Part shown: piece by piece, positions 43,038-52,781 of the stretch
Layout of the letters: each line of letters opens with the position of its first letter
Position numbering within the stretch: the stretch's first letter is position 1
Assembly: GCF_900142725.1 (NCBI RefSeq)
Contig: NZ_FRBW01000006.1
Span: 1-64,000, forward strand
Reading direction: 5' to 3'
Length of the DNA stretch: 64,000 nucleotides
DNA from: Roseibium suaedae
GTDB taxonomy: Bacteria > Pseudomonadota > Alphaproteobacteria > Rhizobiales > Stappiaceae
Notes under the pieces: model-generated
What the model was told of the DNA's origin: nothing
What the model saw: only the letters and a program-made list of their open reading frames with translations
Databases searched by the model: none
Position numbers and translations under genes: made by a program

Positions 43038-43754
43038 TTAGTGATCGCCCAGGTAGGCGGCGATGACGCGGGGGTCGTTGACGACCTCGGCGGCGGGGCC
43101 TTCGAGGGTGATGCGGCCGCTTTCCAGCACATAGGCGTGGTCGGCGATTTCCAGGGCGGCCTGGGCATTCTGCTCGACGAGCAGGATGGTGGTGCCGTCC
43201 TGGCGCAGATCGGCGACGATCTTGAAGATCTCTTCCACGAACAGCGGCGCAAGGCCCATGCTCGGCTCATCCAGAAGCAGGAGCTTCGGGCCGCCCATCA
43301 GGGCACGGCCGAGGGCCAGCATCTGCTGCTCGCCGCCGGACAGATAGCCCGCATGCTGGGTCAGGCGCTCGCGCAGGCGCGGGAACCGGTCCAGCACCGC
43401 CTCGCGGCGGCGGCGGAAGTCTGCGCTGTCGCCCACCTGCAGGCCGCCCAGGCTCAGGTTCTCGTCCACGGTCATTTCCGCAAAGACCTGACGGCCTTCG
43501 GGCACCTGGCGGATGCCCATGCGGGCGATCTTGTGGGCCGGGGCGTTGGTGATGTCCTCGCCACAGAAGCGGATCGACCCGGCGGCGGTCTTCAGCAGGC
43601 CGGACAGGCCGCGCATGGTCGTGGTCTTGCCTGCGCCATTTGCGCCGATCAGACAGACCACCGCACCCTGGCGGACCTCAAGGTCGATGCCCTTGACGGC
43701 TTCGGTGCGGCCATAGCTCAGCCGCAGGCCGGAGACAGAGAGAAAGTCGCTCAT
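43038..43754 (-). CDS. livF: Branched-chain amino acid-type ABC transporter ATPase LivF
   Basis: 238 aa. Walker A is LIGANGAGKTT, the signature YLSGGEQQMLALGRA and Walker B LLLLDEPSMGLAP; size and order match LivF of HAAT importers. It is the last gene of the operon and its start overlaps the LivG stop by 4 bp. Substrate class is branched-chain amino acid, amide or urea-like. Confidence 0.92.
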   Translation of the reverse strand: MSDFLSVSGLRLSYGRTEAVKGIDLEVRQGAVVCLIGANGAGKTTTMRGLSGLLKTAAGSIRFCGEDITNAPAHKIARMGIRQVPEGRQVFAEMTVDENLSLGGLQVGDSADFRRRREAVLDRFPRLRERLTQHAGYLSGGEQQMLALGRALMGGPKLLLLDEPSMGLAPLFVEEIFKIVADLRQDGTTILLVEQNAQAALEIADHAYVLESGRITLEGPAAEVVNDPRVIAAYLGDH

Positions 43755-44539
43755 GCCGACGCCTCCTTCAGCAGCCGCTCGGCAACCTTGGGGCCGAGAT
43801 AGGCTTCGATAACGGCGGAATTGCTACGGATCTCGGCGGGCTCACCCTCGGCAATCACCTTGCCGAAGTTCAGAACCGTGATCTGGTCGCACAGGTCCAT
43901 GACGAAGCGCATGTCATGTTCCACCAGAAGCAGGGTGATGCCGCGCTCGTTGAGCTTCTTCAACAGCACCGCCAGATCCTGGGTTTCCAGCGGGTTCATG
44001 CCGGCGGCCGGTTCGTCCAGGAGCAGGATCTTCGGATCGCTGGCGAGCGCCCGGGCAATTTCCAGCCGCCGCTGCTCGCCATAGGCAAGGCTGGCCGAGC
44101 GGGTCAAGGCCTTGTCGGCAAGACCGACCAGCTCCAGAAGCTCCGCAGCCTTGGCCTTGGCCTGCTTTTCCTCGGCCCCCGCAAAGGGAACGAGCGTGCG
44201 CCAGAAGGGTGTGTGCAGCTGGATATGCATGCCGGTCAGCACGTTTTCGATCACCGTCATCTCGGAAAAGAGACGGATGTTCTGGAACGTGCGCGCCATG
44301 CCGAGCTGGGTGCGGGCATAGGGCGGCAGGGCCGAAATGTCCTTGCCGTTCAGGCTCACCGTGCCGGACGTGGGTTCCAGCAGCCCGGAGATCAGGTTGA
44401 ACAGGGTCGTCTTGCCGGCGCCGTTCGGGCCGATGATGCCATGCACCTTTCCGGCGGTCACGTCGAAGCTGGCATCGCGGATCGCATGGACGCCCCGGAA
44501 CGACTTGGACAGGCTGTCGACAGTCAGAAGCGTGGTCAT
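43751..44539 (-). CDS. livG: Branched-chain amino acid-type ABC transporter ATPase LivG
   Basis: 262 aa. Walker A is IIGPNGAGKTT, the signature LAYGEQRRLEIARA, Walker B ILLLDEPAAGMNP and the switch His is in LLVEHDMRFVM. GLLEPTSGTVSLNGKDI and ARTFQNIRLF are LivG-like. It overlaps both neighbours by 4 bp, so translation of livM, livG and livF is coupled. Confidence 0.92.
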   Translation of the reverse strand: MTTLLTVDSLSKSFRGVHAIRDASFDVTAGKVHGIIGPNGAGKTTLFNLISGLLEPTSGTVSLNGKDISALPPYARTQLGMARTFQNIRLFSEMTVIENVLTGMHIQLHTPFWRTLVPFAGAEEKQAKAKAAELLELVGLADKALTRSASLAYGEQRRLEIARALASDPKILLLDEPAAGMNPLETQDLAVLLKKLNERGITLLLVEHDMRFVMDLCDQITVLNFGKVIAEGEPAEIRSNSAVIEAYLGPKVAERLLKEASA

Positions 44540-45378
44540 GCGGATCTCCTCAGGCGGAGCGGCAGGACACCACGGGGCAGGAAGAGAATTGCCACGACGA
44601 TGATCATTCCGTTGATGACAAGGCGGAAGTCCGCCAGGGGCCGGAGCACTTCCGGCAGGGCGGTCAGGACCAGGGCGCCCAGAACCGGCGCCAGGGGCGT
44701 TCCGATGCCGCCCAGCAGCGCGAAGCTGAGGATGGTGACCGCGGTTTCGAAGCCATATTCATTCGGGCCGATGAAGCTGCTGGAATGGGCCGCCAGGCAG
44801 CCGGCGATCCCGGCCAGCATGGCGGAGACAATCAGGGCGCCGAGCTTGTAGACAGGCACGTTGATACCCATCACGCCGGCGGCGACCTCGTCCTCGCGCA
44901 TGGCTTCCATGGCCCGGCCGATCCGCGAGCGTCCAACCGCCCAGAACATGATCAGTGCAATCAGCAGCAGGGCATAGATCAGGCTGACACTGGCCTTCAT
45001 CGGAATGCCCGACAGGCCGAGTGCCCCGCCGGTGAGGCTTTCGAAGTTGATGTAGATGACGCGCAGAACCTCGCCCAGACCCACGGTCGAGATGGCAAGA
45101 TAGACGCCGCTGAGGCGCAGGGTCGGTCCGCCGATCAGCAGCGCAATCAGCGCCGGCACGAAGGCCGATGCCGGCAGCACCACATAGAAGGGCAGGCCCA
45201 GCTTGAGGGTCAGCAGCGCGCCCGTGTAGGCGCCAAGGCCCATGAAGGCGGCCTGACCGAGGGACAGCTGCCCGACGGCCATGACGCAATACATGGACAG
45301 GGCCAAAAGGCCATGCACGCCGATGCCATGGATCAGCGTCTCATAGGTGAAGAAGAAATCGTCCAGCCATTCAGCCAT
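44536..45378 (-). CDS. livM: Branched-chain amino acid-type ABC transporter permease LivM
   Basis: 280 aa with about eight hydrophobic segments. LALSMYCVMAVGQLSLGQAAFMGLGAYTGALL and LSGVYLAISTVGLGEVLRVIYINFESLTGGALGLSGIP are hallmarks of LivM permeases. It lies 2 bp after livH. It is shorter than E. coli LivM, as is normal for the bare-core versions. Confidence 0.9.
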   Translation of the reverse strand: MAEWLDDFFFTYETLIHGIGVHGLLALSMYCVMAVGQLSLGQAAFMGLGAYTGALLTLKLGLPFYVVLPASAFVPALIALLIGGPTLRLSGVYLAISTVGLGEVLRVIYINFESLTGGALGLSGIPMKASVSLIYALLLIALIMFWAVGRSRIGRAMEAMREDEVAAGVMGINVPVYKLGALIVSAMLAGIAGCLAAHSSSFIGPNEYGFETAVTILSFALLGGIGTPLAPVLGALVLTALPEVLRPLADFRLVINGMIIVVAILFLPRGVLPLRLRRSA

Positions 45379-45380
45379 GT

Positions 45381-46262
45381 TTATGCCCTTTTGACCTCTT
45401 TGCGGCCGAACAGGCCGGTGGGCCGGAACCAGAGCGTCAGGACCAGCGCGCCAAAGGCGACAGCTTCCTTCGCGCTGGAGGAGATGTAGCTTGCGGTCAG
45501 AACCTCGAACATGCCGAGCAGGACGCCTGCGATCAGCGCGCCGCGGATGTCGCCAAGACCGCCGATGATGATGACGGCGAAGCCGCGCAGCATCATGGTT
45601 TCGCCCATGAAGGGCTGGATGGCGTTGAAGTTCAGGCCGATCAGCACGCCGCCGACGCCGCCCAGAAGGCCGGAGACGAAGGACACGACGATGACGATGG
45701 CATCGACATTGATGCCCATCAGGCGGGCGGTGTCTTCATTCTCGGCAAGGGCGCGGATCATCAGGCCGACGCGGGTGTAATGCAGCAGCACGAATAGCAG
45801 GCCGACGAGCGCAAAGGTCACGCAGACGATCAGGATCTGCACCAGGGAAATGCGCAGGTCACCGATTTCGAATGCGGAGCTGTCGACAAAATCGAAGGGG
45901 AAACGCTGGATTTCCGTGCCGAGCCAGATGGCCGACAGGGAATAGAGCGCCAGAACGGCACCGAGCGTGACCATCAGGGAGGGAAGTTCACCCGCCTTGG
46001 TGCGGCGCAGGCGCGTCAAAAGCACGCCGTCCACGACGACGGCCACGAGGCCGGCAGCAACCCCGCCCAGCAGGACGACGGCCCAGATCGGCAGTCCGAC
46101 CGAGCGCGCAAGCCAGAGCGCCACGAGCGCCCCCACGGAGAAATAGAAACCATAGGTCAGGTTGATGACGCGCAGGACCCCGAACATCAGGGTCAGACCA
46201 AGCGCGAAAAGCGCGTAGGTGGCACCCAGCACGAGACCGTTGACTAGCTGCTGTGCAAGCAT
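45381..46262 (-). CDS. livH: Branched-chain amino acid-type ABC transporter permease LivH
   Basis: 293 aa. QQLVNGLVLGATYALFALGLTLMFGVLRVINLTYGFYFSVGALVAL is the classic LivH N-terminus, and later ENEDTARLMGINVDAIVIVVSFVSGLLGGVGGVLIG carries the EAA-like loop. It is the first permease gene after the binding protein, separated from it by a stem-loop. Confidence 0.92.
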   Translation of the reverse strand: MLAQQLVNGLVLGATYALFALGLTLMFGVLRVINLTYGFYFSVGALVALWLARSVGLPIWAVVLLGGVAAGLVAVVVDGVLLTRLRRTKAGELPSLMVTLGAVLALYSLSAIWLGTEIQRFPFDFVDSSAFEIGDLRISLVQILIVCVTFALVGLLFVLLHYTRVGLMIRALAENEDTARLMGINVDAIVIVVSFVSGLLGGVGGVLIGLNFNAIQPFMGETMMLRGFAVIIIGGLGDIRGALIAGVLLGMFEVLTASYISSSAKEAVAFGALVLTLWFRPTGLFGRKEVKRA

Positions 46263-46292
46263 CGATTGGGATATCCCCTAAACGGCAGTGGT

Positions 46293-46316
46293 GGCCCTGC
46301 GCGGGTGCGCAGGGCC
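46293..46316 (-). other. Stem-loop between binding-protein and permease genes
   Basis: GGCCCTGCGC pairs perfectly with GCGCAGGGCC around a GGGT loop. Like the hairpin in the sugar operon it follows the receptor gene with no strong U-tract, so it likely protects or separates the receptor mRNA. Confidence 0.7.
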
Positions 46317-46330
46317 TGTTTTGCGGCCTT

Positions 46331-47461
46331 TTATTCGAAAATCTCGAACTTGCCACCCTGCATGGTCAGAACGACCACACCTTCTGCGGATGCAGGGTCA
46401 CGGCCTTCGGTGAACTTGAACGGGCCCATGACGCCGGTGTGGTCCGTGGCAAGCAGGGCTTCCCGGATCTTGTCGCTTTCGGCGGAACCGGCGCGGTCGA
46501 TGGCTTCGGCAACGATCTTCATCGTGTCATAGGCCTGGGCTGCGAACTGGTCCGGAGCCTTGTTGTAGCGGGCCTGGAAGTCGGTGACGAACTTCTGGTT
46601 CAGCTCGTCCTTCTTGGCGATGAACCAGGGGCTGCCGACCAGCAGGCCATTGGCAGCTTCACCGGCGATTTCGCCCAGACGCGGAGAGTTGGAACCGTTG
46701 CCGCCGATGAAGCGGACGGTTTCCGGCAGGCCGAGCTGGCGGGCCTGCAGCAGGATGCCTGCAACCGGCTCGACCAGGGCGGAGACGGCGATCGCGTCGA
46801 CGTTCAGGCTCTTGATCTTGGTCAGCTGGGCGGAGAAGTCGCTGTCCTTGCTGCCGAAGGTCTCGATGGTCGCGATTTCGAAGCCGAGCTCTTCAGCGGC
46901 GGCCTTCATGGAATCGAAGCCGGACTTGGCGAAAGCGTCGTCGTTGGCATACATCATCGCGATGGTCTTGACGCCGAGCTTTTCCTTGGCGGTCTTGAAG
47001 GTGACCGGGATAACGTCGGCTTCCGGCAGCGCGGTGCGGAAGATGTAGTCGCCCATGGCGGTGATGCCGGCAGCCGTGGTGGACGTGCCGATGGTCACGA
47101 TCTTGCGGCCGTTGGAAACCGGTCCGACAGCGAACATCTCGTTGGACAGGGTCGGGCCAATGATCAGCGGAACCTTGTCACGGCCGATCAGCTTGCGGGC
47201 AGCGTTGACCGCCTGGTCCTTGTTGCCTGCGGAATCCTCAACGATCAGGGCGAGGTTCTTGCCACCCAGAACGCCACCAGCGGCGTTGATTTCGTCCATG
47301 GCCATTTCCAGGCCGGACTTGATCGCAATGCCGTAGCCGGAGGCCGGGCCGGAGAGGATCTCGACCGCACCGACGGTGACGGTGTCCTGCGCCAGGGCAG
47401 GAACGGTGGCGGCGGATGCGATTCCAAGGGCCAAGGCTGCGGCCCGCAAAGAACGGTACAT
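46331..47461 (-). CDS. Branched-chain amino acid-type ABC transporter substrate-binding protein
   Basis: 376 aa with a Sec signal ending TVPALA|QDT. Family landmarks are VGAVEILSGPASGYGIAIKSGLEMAMDEINAAGGVLG, LIIGPTLSNEMFAVGP, KTIAMMYANDDAFAKSGFDSMKAAAEELG and FAAQAYDTMKIVAEAI. It is the periplasmic receptor for the LivHMGF membrane complex. An AGGAGGAAG site precedes the start. Ligand not readable; the GntR regulator upstream suggests a catabolic substrate. Confidence 0.9.
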   Translation of the reverse strand: MYRSLRAAALALGIASAATVPALAQDTVTVGAVEILSGPASGYGIAIKSGLEMAMDEINAAGGVLGGKNLALIVEDSAGNKDQAVNAARKLIGRDKVPLIIGPTLSNEMFAVGPVSNGRKIVTIGTSTTAAGITAMGDYIFRTALPEADVIPVTFKTAKEKLGVKTIAMMYANDDAFAKSGFDSMKAAAEELGFEIATIETFGSKDSDFSAQLTKIKSLNVDAIAVSALVEPVAGILLQARQLGLPETVRFIGGNGSNSPRLGEIAGEAANGLLVGSPWFIAKKDELNQKFVTDFQARYNKAPDQFAAQAYDTMKIVAEAIDRAGSAESDKIREALLATDHTGVMGPFKFTEGRDPASAEGVVVLTMQGGKFEIFE

Positions 47462-47685
47462 GTGCTTCCTCCTGGATCAGCTGACCTTCAACCGGATTGG
47501 CGGAAGGCCGTGGTGCTGATCGGTTTTCAAAGTTCTGGAGCCGCCTTTGCGCCGTGAGGCGCCGGTGGCTTCCGGTTGATCCTGAACCGGCCTGATGTCT
47601 GAGGCCTGACGTTCGAGATGTGTCGCCCTTGGGCGGGGCACGGACCGCTTGGCCCCTGGCTCCGCCTGCCGGGAAGTCTGTTGCC

Positions 47686-48429
47686 TCAGCCGGTCGCCCC
47701 CAGATCCGGGGTGCTTTCGGCAGTCATGGCCGCCAGCGAGCGGGCCACCAGGCCCTCGGAGCGGTAGAGATGGGCCATGGCCAGCGCGACGGCCTCTTCG
47801 ATGCGGCCCGCGCAGATGGCCCTGAGGATTTCCTGATGCTCGGTCCAGATCGAGGTGCCGATGTTCTCCACCCGTACCACGGCGATCATGGTCCGGCGCA
47901 GATAGACCCAGTGGGCCTCGGTGGTCCGGTCGATCAGGGGATTGCCGGATTCCCGGCACAGGAACTGATGGAAGGCCATGTCCGCATCCACCGCGCCGCG
48001 GGGCGAGCGGGCCTCGACCATCTTGAGGCCGTGTTCCAGAAGGGCTTCGCCATTGCGGCGCAGCTTGTCGGCAAAGCGGCTGGAGGCCGCGGCCCGGCGG
48101 GCGACGGCCTGCAGGGCGACCTGTTCGAGTGCTGCCCGGATCTGATAGCGCCAGGCGGTGTCGGTTGCGTCGAGCGGGGCGACCTTCAGCCCGCGCGAGC
48201 CGGTGCCCACAACGAGGCCGTCATTCTTGAGCAGCATCATGGCCTGCTGGATCGGCTGGCGGGAGACGCCCAGTTTCACCGCAAGGTCTTCCTGGACAAG
48301 ATGCATGCCCGGCGCGAGATCGCCGCCGACAATGCTTTCCTTGATCGCCAGATAGGCCCACTCGGACCGGTTTGAGGCAGAGTCGTCCCCTCGTGCGACA
48401 AACGTCTCTGCTTCACCCTTGCTGGCCAC
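47686..48429 (-). CDS. GntR-family regulator with FCD domain
   Basis: 247 aa. The winged helix is AYLAIKESIVGGDLAPGMHLVQEDLAVKLGVSRQPIQQAMMLLKNDGLVVGTGSRGLKVAPL; the FCD domain follows with DADMAFHQFLCRESGNP and the C-terminal His in EHQEILRAICAGRIEEAVALAMAHL. It lies upstream on the same strand as the Liv-type operon with a 224-bp gap, so it is probably its regulator. Confidence 0.88.
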   Translation of the reverse strand: MASKGEAETFVARGDDSASNRSEWAYLAIKESIVGGDLAPGMHLVQEDLAVKLGVSRQPIQQAMMLLKNDGLVVGTGSRGLKVAPLDATDTAWRYQIRAALEQVALQAVARRAAASSRFADKLRRNGEALLEHGLKMVEARSPRGAVDADMAFHQFLCRESGNPLIDRTTEAHWVYLRRTMIAVVRVENIGTSIWTEHQEILRAICAGRIEEAVALAMAHLYRSEGLVARSLAAMTAESTPDLGATG

Positions 48430-48638
48430 GCCGGTCTTCCTGCCTGTCTTTCCTGCCCTGGTCCCTCCCCTTCTTCATAGGACGGGCATGAGCACCTGCG
48501 GCTTTCCGGAAAGCCCTGGGAGCTGCGGCAGGCCCGTAAAAAGGGGGATGAACCTGAATGTCCTTGAGCCCGCGCGGCGGTCAAACTGACCGGCCTGATG
48601 GCGCGCTTTCGGATCTCTTCATGAAGTTCTGCGGCTTC

Positions 48639-48801
48639 ATTGAATTCAAAGCATGGATACCGGATGGCATCCGGGCTGGCAAGACTTTTGTAAGGAGCCC
48701 TTAGGTTGTCTTTTAAGCACTTGATAAAAAATCAAAAATTACTGAGCTGAGCAGTATCTTTAGTCTGCGTCTCTTGTCCGTATATCAGCTTTGAATTCAA
48801 T
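48639..48801. promoter_or_regulatory. Pair of identical inverted operator-like palindromes in a 740-bp spacer
   Basis: ATTGAATTCAAAGC (48639-48652) and its exact inverted copy GCTTTGAATTCAAT (48788-48801) each contain the perfect palindrome TTGAATTCAA. They lie in the gene-free stretch 48430-49169 between the GntR regulator and the sulfotransferase. AT-rich DNA at 48715-48840 is promoter-like. FadR/FCD-type GntR proteins often bind short AT-rich palindromes of this size, so this may be a regulator site; that link is inference. Otherwise I see nothing coding in the spacer. Confidence 0.5.
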
Positions 48802-49169
48802 ATAGTCTGCACATTGCTTTCTGCTAACCCGGAACGTTCCCCTTAAAAATCAGGGTGTTGAGGTCTGCCGGATCTCGAGGGATCCGTTCACTTGCCGCCC
48901 GAAATCTGACGCTGCGTCGCTTTTGTGCAGAAAGGGGGCTGGGAGGAGGGGAAGAGAGGCATGGTGGAGGTTCAGAAAGGTGAGCGGGAGCTTGTGTAAA
49001 CGGGATAAGGTGAGCAGGTTCTTGATGAAGCAGTCTGAAGAGGTTTCTATCCTGATCCGGGAACACTCGTACTTTCGCTGCCCACGAAACCAAAATCAGG
49101 TCACATTTCTGACGTGTCTTGCAGAGATATCTCAGCCGGATTGAGCTGCAGACACTGAAACTGGATAAA

Positions 49170-50015
49170 ATGAAGACGATCTTTCTGCATGTCGGACATG
49201 GAAAAACCGGCACATCTGCCACGCAGAAAGCTTTCATGGAGCTTCAGGATACCTTGAAGAGCCGGGGCATCCTCTATCCAGATCATCCAAGCCGCAGGAA
49301 GGCCCTTCGCGGCGGCACGACCTCTGGAAATGTCACGCCGGAAGTGCCGGGCTGGTTCCAGCGCCAGATCCTTGATGTTGCAGACGCCTGCAAGGAGTTC
49401 GGCACGCTGGTGTTTTCAAACGAGAACATGATCCTCCGCCAGAACGAGTTCGTTGATCTGGTGAGAGCCCGGAAGAGTGACTTCACCTTCCACTTCATCG
49501 TCTCGGTGCGCGATCCCGTCGAAATGGTGCAGTCCCATTTCAATGAAGCCGTGAAACGGGGCGGATACACCGGCACCCTGCTGGCGATCGCCGAGCGGGA
49601 AAATCACATCAATCACGCGACCAATCTCGTCAGGTTCTGCGAGGCGGAAGGCATTCCGGTTTCCGTGCTGAACTACTCCCGGATCCGGTCGGGCATAACG
49701 GAGAGGATCCTTGCAATCGTGGATCCATCCTTGCCGTCCGGGGGCATGCCGGGCCTGTCCACCTCCCGGATCATCAACAGGTCCCTTTCGCCGGTTGAAC
49801 TGCGGCTCGTTCACTGGACGAACCGGAACCTTGGCGGAACGGTCGGAAGACGGTTTGCGCAGGCTCTACTCTACGTCATTCCGAATCCTGCCTTCGTCAG
49901 GGGCGAGGTCCCGCTGCAATGCCGGGAAAAAATACGGGAAAATCTCCAGGCAGATGTCCATTTCCTGGATGCCCGTCTGGCTGAAGCTGAAAGGATGCAA
50001 TGGGCGATTGATTGA
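49170..50015 (+). CDS. Sulfotransferase-like protein
   Basis: 281 aa. The N-terminal FLHVGHGKTGTSATQKAFMEL resembles the 5'-phosphosulfate loop (H-x-G-K-T-G-T/S) and FIVSVRDPVEMVQSHFNEAVKRGG the 3'-phosphate site of PAPS-dependent sulfotransferases. It opens the polysaccharide region and may sulfate the exported glycan. I take ATG 49170 because the P-loop then starts the protein; the frame is open from 49119. Ribosome site weak. The 247-bp gap to rmlA has no coding sequence I can support. Confidence 0.75.
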   Translation: MKTIFLHVGHGKTGTSATQKAFMELQDTLKSRGILYPDHPSRRKALRGGTTSGNVTPEVPGWFQRQILDVADACKEFGTLVFSNENMILRQNEFVDLVRARKSDFTFHFIVSVRDPVEMVQSHFNEAVKRGGYTGTLLAIAERENHINHATNLVRFCEAEGIPVSVLNYSRIRSGITERILAIVDPSLPSGGMPGLSTSRIINRSLSPVELRLVHWTNRNLGGTVGRRFAQALLYVIPNPAFVRGEVPLQCREKIRENLQADVHFLDARLAEAERMQWAID

Positions 50016-50262
50016 CAAGCCGGGAGGACGTTTCGGCAAAACGGACCTCTTCGTTCGCATGCAGAAATTTGGCCCCTCACCCCATGCGCTCGGACAATCG
50101 GTAACAATGAAATCCGCGAGCATGCCCTGAAACCAGGCAGTTCGTTTTCCTCCCGCAGGCAGCTTAATCCCGATCAAAGCTTGAAATGTGGGGCTAAAAA
50201 AGGGAAGACAGGCTGGACCTTCCGGAAATCCAACGGGTTCATTTTAAAAACGGAGCATTTCG

Positions 50263-51138
50263 TTGAAAGGTATTATCCTTGCTGGCGGCAGCGGCACGCG
50301 TCTTTATCCGCTGACGCTTGCTGTTTCGAAGCAGATCCTTCCGGTCTATGACAAGCCGATGATCTATTACCCCCTAAGCGTTCTGATGCTGTCGGGGATC
50401 TCGGACATTCTGATCATTTCCACGCCAAGGGATCTGCCGGTCTTCCAGGAGTTGCTCGGAGACGGGTCTGCATTTGGCATCAGCCTGTCCTATGCGGTGC
50501 AGCCTGAACCCAACGGCCTGGCGGAAGCTTTCATCATTGGCCGTGAATTTGTCGGCAACGATTCCTGCGCACTCATTCTGGGCGACAACATCTTTTACGG
50601 TGCGGGCATTTCCGCCCTGTGCCGCAAGGCGATTTCCGAGCCGAGCGGCGCAACGGTCTTTGCCTATCACGTTGCCGATCCGGAACGTTATGGCGTGGTT
50701 GATTTCGATCCCAAGACCCGTGCGGCCCTCTCCATCGAGGAAAAGCCGGCGGAGCCGAAGTCCAACTGGGCGGTCACCGGTCTCTATTTCTACGACAATG
50801 ATGTCGTCGACATCGCCGCCAACGTGCAGCCCTCCTCGCGCGGTGAACTGGAAATCACCGACGTGAACATGGCCTATCTGAAGCGTGGCGACCTCAGGGT
50901 CGCAACTCTTGGCCGGGGCTACGCCTGGCTGGATACGGGCACCATCGACAGCATGCATGAGGCTTCTTCCTTCGTGCGGACGATCGAGCACCGCCAGGGC
51001 TTCAAGATCGCCTGCCTTGAGGAAATCGCTTTTGACAACGGCTGGTTGACGGTCGATGAAGTTCTGAACCGGGCCTCCACCCATGGAAAGTCCGGCTATG
51101 GTGACTATCTGCGCCGTTGCGTCAGCGGGAGAAAATAA
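50263..51138 (+). CDS. rmlA: Glucose-1-phosphate thymidylyltransferase
   Basis: 291 aa; makes dTDP-glucose, the first step of dTDP-L-rhamnose. The N-terminal nucleotide-binding signature is [34 protein letters not shown], followed by [28 protein letters not shown] and GYAWLDTGT. The start is TTG at 50263 with GGAG 7 bp upstream. It overlaps rmlC by one base (TAATG). Confidence 0.94.
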   Translation: MKGIILAGGSGTRLYPLTLAVSKQILPVYDKPMIYYPLSVLMLSGISDILIISTPRDLPVFQELLGDGSAFGISLSYAVQPEPNGLAEAFIIGREFVGNDSCALILGDNIFYGAGISALCRKAISEPSGATVFAYHVADPERYGVVDFDPKTRAALSIEEKPAEPKSNWAVTGLYFYDNDVVDIAANVQPSSRGELEITDVNMAYLKRGDLRVATLGRGYAWLDTGTIDSMHEASSFVRTIEHRQGFKIACLEEIAFDNGWLTVDEVLNRASTHGKSGYGDYLRRCVSGRK

Positions 51139-51704
51139 TGCCTGAGTTTCGTTCCCTTGGTCTTGATGGTGTCATCGAGATCCTGCCGCAGAAATTCGGC
51201 GATGACCGTGGTTTCTTCTCCGAGACCTACAACGCCAAGGCTTTCAAGGATGCGGGAATTGATCTGGATTTCGTCCAGGACAACCATTCCTATTCCGCTT
51301 CGGTCGGCGTGTTGCGGGGCCTGCATTTCCAGACCCCTCCCTTTGCCCAGGACAAGCTGGTGCGTGTGACGCGCGGTGCGGTTTTCGATGTGATCGTCGA
51401 CATCCGCAAGGGGTCGCCGACCTTTGCCAAATGGGTCGGTGTCGAGATCTCTGCGAAGAAGTGGAACCAGGTTCTGGTCCCCAAGGGCTTTGCCCATGGT
51501 TTCGTGACCCTGGAGCCCGACACCGAGTTCCTCTACAAGGTCACCAATTACTATTCCAAGGAGTGTGACCGGTCGATCCGCTTTGATGATCCGGACATCG
51601 GCGTCGAGTGGCCGGTGGATCTTTCGACCGTGACGCTGTCGGCCAAGGATGAGGCCGCAGGCCTTTTGAAGGACACCGACACCGGCTTTGTTTTTGAGGG
51701 TTGA
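51138..51704 (+). CDS. rmlC: dTDP-4-dehydrorhamnose 3,5-epimerase
   Basis: 188 aa cupin epimerase, third enzyme of dTDP-rhamnose synthesis. DDRGFFSETYNAKAF, FVQDNHSYSASVGVLRGLHFQ (catalytic His), KLVRVTRGAVFDVIVDIRKGSPTF and VPKGFAHGFVTLEPDTEFLYKVTNYYS are diagnostic. The start overlaps the rmlA stop and the next gene follows 3 bp later. Confidence 0.94.
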   Translation: MPEFRSLGLDGVIEILPQKFGDDRGFFSETYNAKAFKDAGIDLDFVQDNHSYSASVGVLRGLHFQTPPFAQDKLVRVTRGAVFDVIVDIRKGSPTFAKWVGVEISAKKWNQVLVPKGFAHGFVTLEPDTEFLYKVTNYYSKECDRSIRFDDPDIGVEWPVDLSTVTLSAKDEAAGLLKDTDTGFVFEG

Positions 51705-51707
51705 GAC

Positions 51708-52781
51708 ATGCGTTTTCTGATCACGGGCGGTGCCGGTTTCATTGGCTCCGCGGTTTGCCGGCGGATTGCCAGTGACCCGTCCAACTTTGTTCTGAACGTC
51801 GACAAGCTGACTTATGCGGGCAATCTGGCTTCGCTCAAGGCCATCGACAATCTGCCCAATTACGCTTTCGCTCAGGCCGACATTTGCGACGGCCAGACCA
51901 TCGGTTCCCTACTGCGCCAGCATGACATCGACGTCATCATGCACCTTGCCGCCGAGAGCCATGTGGACCGGTCGATCGACGGTCCGGGAGCCTTCATCGA
52001 AACCAACATCATCGGCACGTTCCAGATGCTGAACGCGGCCCGGGGCTATTACGAAAGCCTCACCGGGGAAAAGCGCGAGCGCTTCCGCTTCCATCACATC
52101 TCGACCGATGAGGTCTTTGGCGACCTGCCCTTCGACAGCGGTATTTTCACCGAAGAAACGCCCTACGCGCCCTCTTCGCCCTATTCCGCGTCCAAGGCCT
52201 CGTCGGACCATCTGGTCCGCGCCTGGCACGAGACCTACGGCCTGCCTGTTGTGCTGTCCAACTGTTCCAACAATTACGGCCCGTTCCATTTCCCGGAAAA
52301 GCTGATCCCGCTGGTCATTCTCAACGCGCTCGATGAGCGTGAACTGCCGGTCTATGGCAAGGGCGAGAACGTGCGCGACTGGCTCTTTGTCGATGACCAC
52401 GCCGCTGCCCTGCATCTGGTGGCGACCAAGGGTGTTGCCGGGGAGAGCTACAACATCGGCGGCAATGCCGAGCGCCGGAACATCGACGTGGTGCGCGGCA
52501 TCTGCGCCATTCTGGACCGCAAGCGTCCGCGCAAGAATGGCGCGTCCTATGCGGACCTGATCAATATGGTCACCGACCGTCCGGGCCATGACCGCCGCTA
52601 TGCGATCGATGCCAGCAAGATCAAGCGCGAGCTAGGCTGGTCGCCGGCCCAGACCTTCGACAGCGGTCTTGAAGCCACCGTCAACTGGTATCTTGCCAAT
52701 GACTGGTGGTGGGGTCCGATCCGCGAAGCGCAGGGTTATGAGCGTCTTGGCACGCTCAAGCTTGCGGGAGCTGCGGAATGA
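51708..52781 (+). CDS. rmlB: dTDP-glucose 4,6-dehydratase
   Basis: 357 aa extended SDR. It has the NAD-binding [14 protein letters not shown], the catalytic region [13 protein letters not shown] and [12 protein letters not shown] (Tyr-x3-Lys), then [15 protein letters not shown] and [14 protein letters not shown]. It makes dTDP-4-keto-6-deoxyglucose for RmlC. It overlaps rmlD by 4 bp. Confidence 0.95.
   Translation: MRFLITGGAGFIGSAVCRRIASDPSNFVLNVDKLTYAGNLASLKAIDNLPNYAFAQADICDGQTIGSLLRQHDIDVIMHLAAESHVDRSIDGPGAFIETNIIGTFQMLNAARGYYESLTGEKRERFRFHHISTDEVFGDLPFDSGIFTEETPYAPSSPYSASKASSDHLVRAWHETYGLPVVLSNCSNNYGPFHFPEKLIPLVILNALDERELPVYGKGENVRDWLFVDDHAAALHLVATKGVAGESYNIGGNAERRNIDVVRGICAILDRKRPRKNGASYADLINMVTDRPGHDRRYAIDASKIKRELGWSPAQTFDSGLEATVNWYLANDWWWGPIREAQGYERLGTLKLAGAAE

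Noticed and set aside
48824..49237. Minus-strand open frame of 137 codons in the 740-bp spacer
   Set aside because: No ribosome site, Ser/Pro/Cys-rich low-complexity translation, and its upper part overlaps the sulfotransferase start region.
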